DNA from: Candidatus Omnitrophota bacterium
GTDB taxonomy: Bacteria > Omnitrophota > Gorgyraeia > Zapsychrales > Zapsychraceae
Length of the DNA stretch: 7,754 nt
Direction: 5' to 3'
Assembly (NCBI GenBank): GCA_029567025.1
Contig: JAKQLT010000076.1
Span: 1 to 7,754, forward strand
Shown: piece by piece, positions 6,730 through 7,754 of the stretch
Position numbering within the stretch: position 1 is the first letter of the stretch
How the letters are laid out: every line of letters begins with the position of its first letter
The notes under the pieces: model-generated
Seen by the model: only the letters and a program-made list of their open reading frames with translations
Told to the model about the DNA's origin: nothing
Databases searched by the model: none
Position numbers and translations under genes: made by a program

Positions 6730-7566
6730 ATGAAAAAAATATCTTTTAGTTGTTTTTCTCTTATAGTTATTTTCTTATTTTTTACAACATTTTTATACGC
6801 GAATCCCGTGAAAGAAATTTATGAAGAGGGACTCGCCGCTTTTTCTAACCAGGATTATTCAAGAGCTATAGAATTGTTTGAGAAAGCACTGACCTATTAT
6901 CCTAAATTAGCTCCTGCGTATAATTATATAGGACTTGCTCAAAAGGCTTTAAATAGAAGCATTGAAAGTATTCGTATGTCTTTTGAGAAAGCGATAGAGG
7001 CCGATCCTTCGTATGCTCCCAGCTATGATAATTTAAGTAAGTATTATTATGCGTTAGGACAATTTGATACAGCGGAATCCTATGGGCTTCAAGCCATTGC
7101 CCTAAATCCAGATGAGGTATCTTCATATTTAACGTTAGGATGGACTTGCCTTATAGGGCAAGGGAATGCTAAGAAAGCGATCAGTCATTTTGAAAAAGCT
7201 TTAACCTTAACAGATTTTCTTTATGTTTATTTTGGCTTAGGAATAGCGTATTATATGGATGGGCAAAATTATAAAGTTTTGGATATGATTACGCGATTAC
7301 GAGAGAAAAATGAAGAAGACTTAGCTTTAAAACTGGAGATTTTATTGCGCTCTGGGACGTATAACCCATCTCAGTATAAAGATTTTGTTGGAATGTTAAT
7401 AACAACAGGAATTTTTACTGCGGAAACAGCCCCTTCTGCCTCGAATAATATTCGCGTCTCAGAACCTTTAAAAACATCTCCCTCTGTTGAACCCTCAGTA
7501 GCACAACGTATGTTAGAATTGCAAAAAAGAGGGGCGGATTTCTATGATACGGATCTTTATTATTGA
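6730..7566 (+). CDS. Exported TPR-repeat protein of unknown function
   Basis: Periplasmic or secreted tetratricopeptide-repeat protein of 278 residues. A signal peptide (MKK, hydrophobic core, cleavage after Ala24 in LYA|NP) lacks a lipobox cysteine, so it is probably soluble rather than a lipoprotein. About five TPR-like units cover residues 27-197: 27-60 (the best match, with NQDYSRAIELFEKAL), 61-95, 96-129, 130-163 and a weaker 164-197. The C-terminal 80 residues have no repeats and include a Ser/Pro-rich linker (232-257) and a short aromatic-ended tail (FYDTDLYY). ATG 6730 has no visible Shine-Dalgarno and sits 36 bases after gspM. TPR proteins commonly act as scaffolds, and TPR lipoproteins such as PilF/PilW help secretin assembly in type IV pili, which makes a role as an accessory factor plausible. 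It could equally be unrelated. The gene ends the run, and the next gene is convergent. Confidence 0.85.
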   Translation: MKKISFSCFSLIVIFLFFTTFLYANPVKEIYEEGLAAFSNQDYSRAIELFEKALTYYPKLAPAYNYIGLAQKALNRSIESIRMSFEKAIEADPSYAPSYDNLSKYYYALGQFDTAESYGLQAIALNPDEVSSYLTLGWTCLIGQGNAKKAISHFEKALTLTDFLYVYFGLGIAYYMDGQNYKVLDMITRLREKNEEDLALKLEILLRSGTYNPSQYKDFVGMLITTGIFTAETAPSASNNIRVSEPLKTSPSVEPSVAQRMLELQKRGADFYDTDLYY

Positions 7567-7567
7567 A

Positions 7568-7592
7568 ATAATCCTTTAAGGTTAAGGATTAT
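7568..7592. terminator. AT-rich hairpin between convergent genes (possible bidirectional terminator)
   Basis: A perfect 9-bp inverted repeat, ATAATCCTT (7568-7576) and AAGGATTAT (7584-7592), encloses a 7-base loop. It starts one base after the TPR gene stop. The right arm includes the last base of the minus-strand gene's stop codon. The stem is weak (two G-C pairs), and no real T-run follows on the + strand. On the minus strand the sequence after the stem is TTCAAT. Its position between convergent genes is the main support. Confidence 0.4.
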
Positions 7593-7754
7593 GTTCGCCT
7601 ATTTCTTGATAAAACCCTTCCCAATCGACTTCAAAAACTTTTATTTCTGTTCGTTTTGTTAAATCAGATTGATGCGTGAATGGCTTAAAATAGCGAAGGC
7701 CTTTGCCATCAAAAAAATACAATTGGATAAAGAGAGATTTCGCAAGGGCATGGT
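7582..7754 (-). CDS. C-terminal fragment of an unidentified convergent protein
   Basis: The minus strand is open from the right edge to a TAA at 7584-7582, giving 56 residues of the C-terminus of a larger gene. The composition looks like real protein: AKSLFIQLYFFDGKGLRYFK (residues 4-23), then a polar stretch, then RTEIKVFEVDWEGFYQEIGE. The LYFFDGKGL followed by IKVFEV order weakly resembles the extreme C-terminus of STT3/AglB-type oligosaccharyltransferases and related membrane glycosyltransferases, but this is recollection of a pattern and too short to name. The gene is convergent with the TPR gene, and its stop lies in the shared hairpin, so it belongs to a different transcription unit. 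Confidence 0.6.
   Translation of the reverse strand, partial: HALAKSLFIQLYFFDGKGLRYFKPFTHQSDLTKRTEIKVFEVDWEGFYQEIGEHNP

Overview
The window looks like a piece of an AT-rich (clearly below 50% G+C by eye) diderm bacterial chromosome carrying most of the inner-membrane platform and pseudopilus genes of a type II secretion system (T2SS), or a closely related type IV-filament machine. The gene style would suit an uncultured diderm lineage such as Omnitrophota: a fused PilM-PilN-like GspL, a PilO-like GspM, small intergenic gaps and weak Shine-Dalgarno sites. That lineage guess is an inference with low confidence, because no rRNA or marker gene is present.

Layout, left to right on the + strand: the 3' part of gspF (2-1153, open at the left edge; its reading frame runs to the window edge, so the TTG at 158 is not the start); a Sec-exported HExxH gluzincin-type metallopeptidase-like protein (1163-1963); gspG, the major pseudopilin (2020-2451, best Shine-Dalgarno in the window); gspI (2420-2881, overlapping gspG by 32 bases); gspJ (2889-3500); gspK (3503-4534); a 99-base AT-rich gap with a TATAAT box; gspL as a PilM-PilN fusion (4634-6109); gspM/pilO-like (6118-6693); and a secreted TPR protein (6730-7566). 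An AT-rich perfect hairpin (7568-7592) separates this run from a convergent partial gene on the minus strand (7582-7754).

How they would work together: GspF, GspL and GspM form the inner-membrane platform that couples the GspE ATPase to pseudopilus growth. GspG is the shaft subunit, and GspI, GspJ and GspK form the tip complex. GspE, GspD, GspC, GspH and the prepilin peptidase are not in the window; gspE would plausibly lie just left of the window. The unusual passengers are the exported metallopeptidase between gspF and gspG and the TPR protein at the end. They are the best candidates for lineage-specific accessory parts or substrates of the system. There is no RNA gene, insertion sequence, CRISPR array or other mobile element that I can support, and no gene-free stretch longer than about 100 bases.
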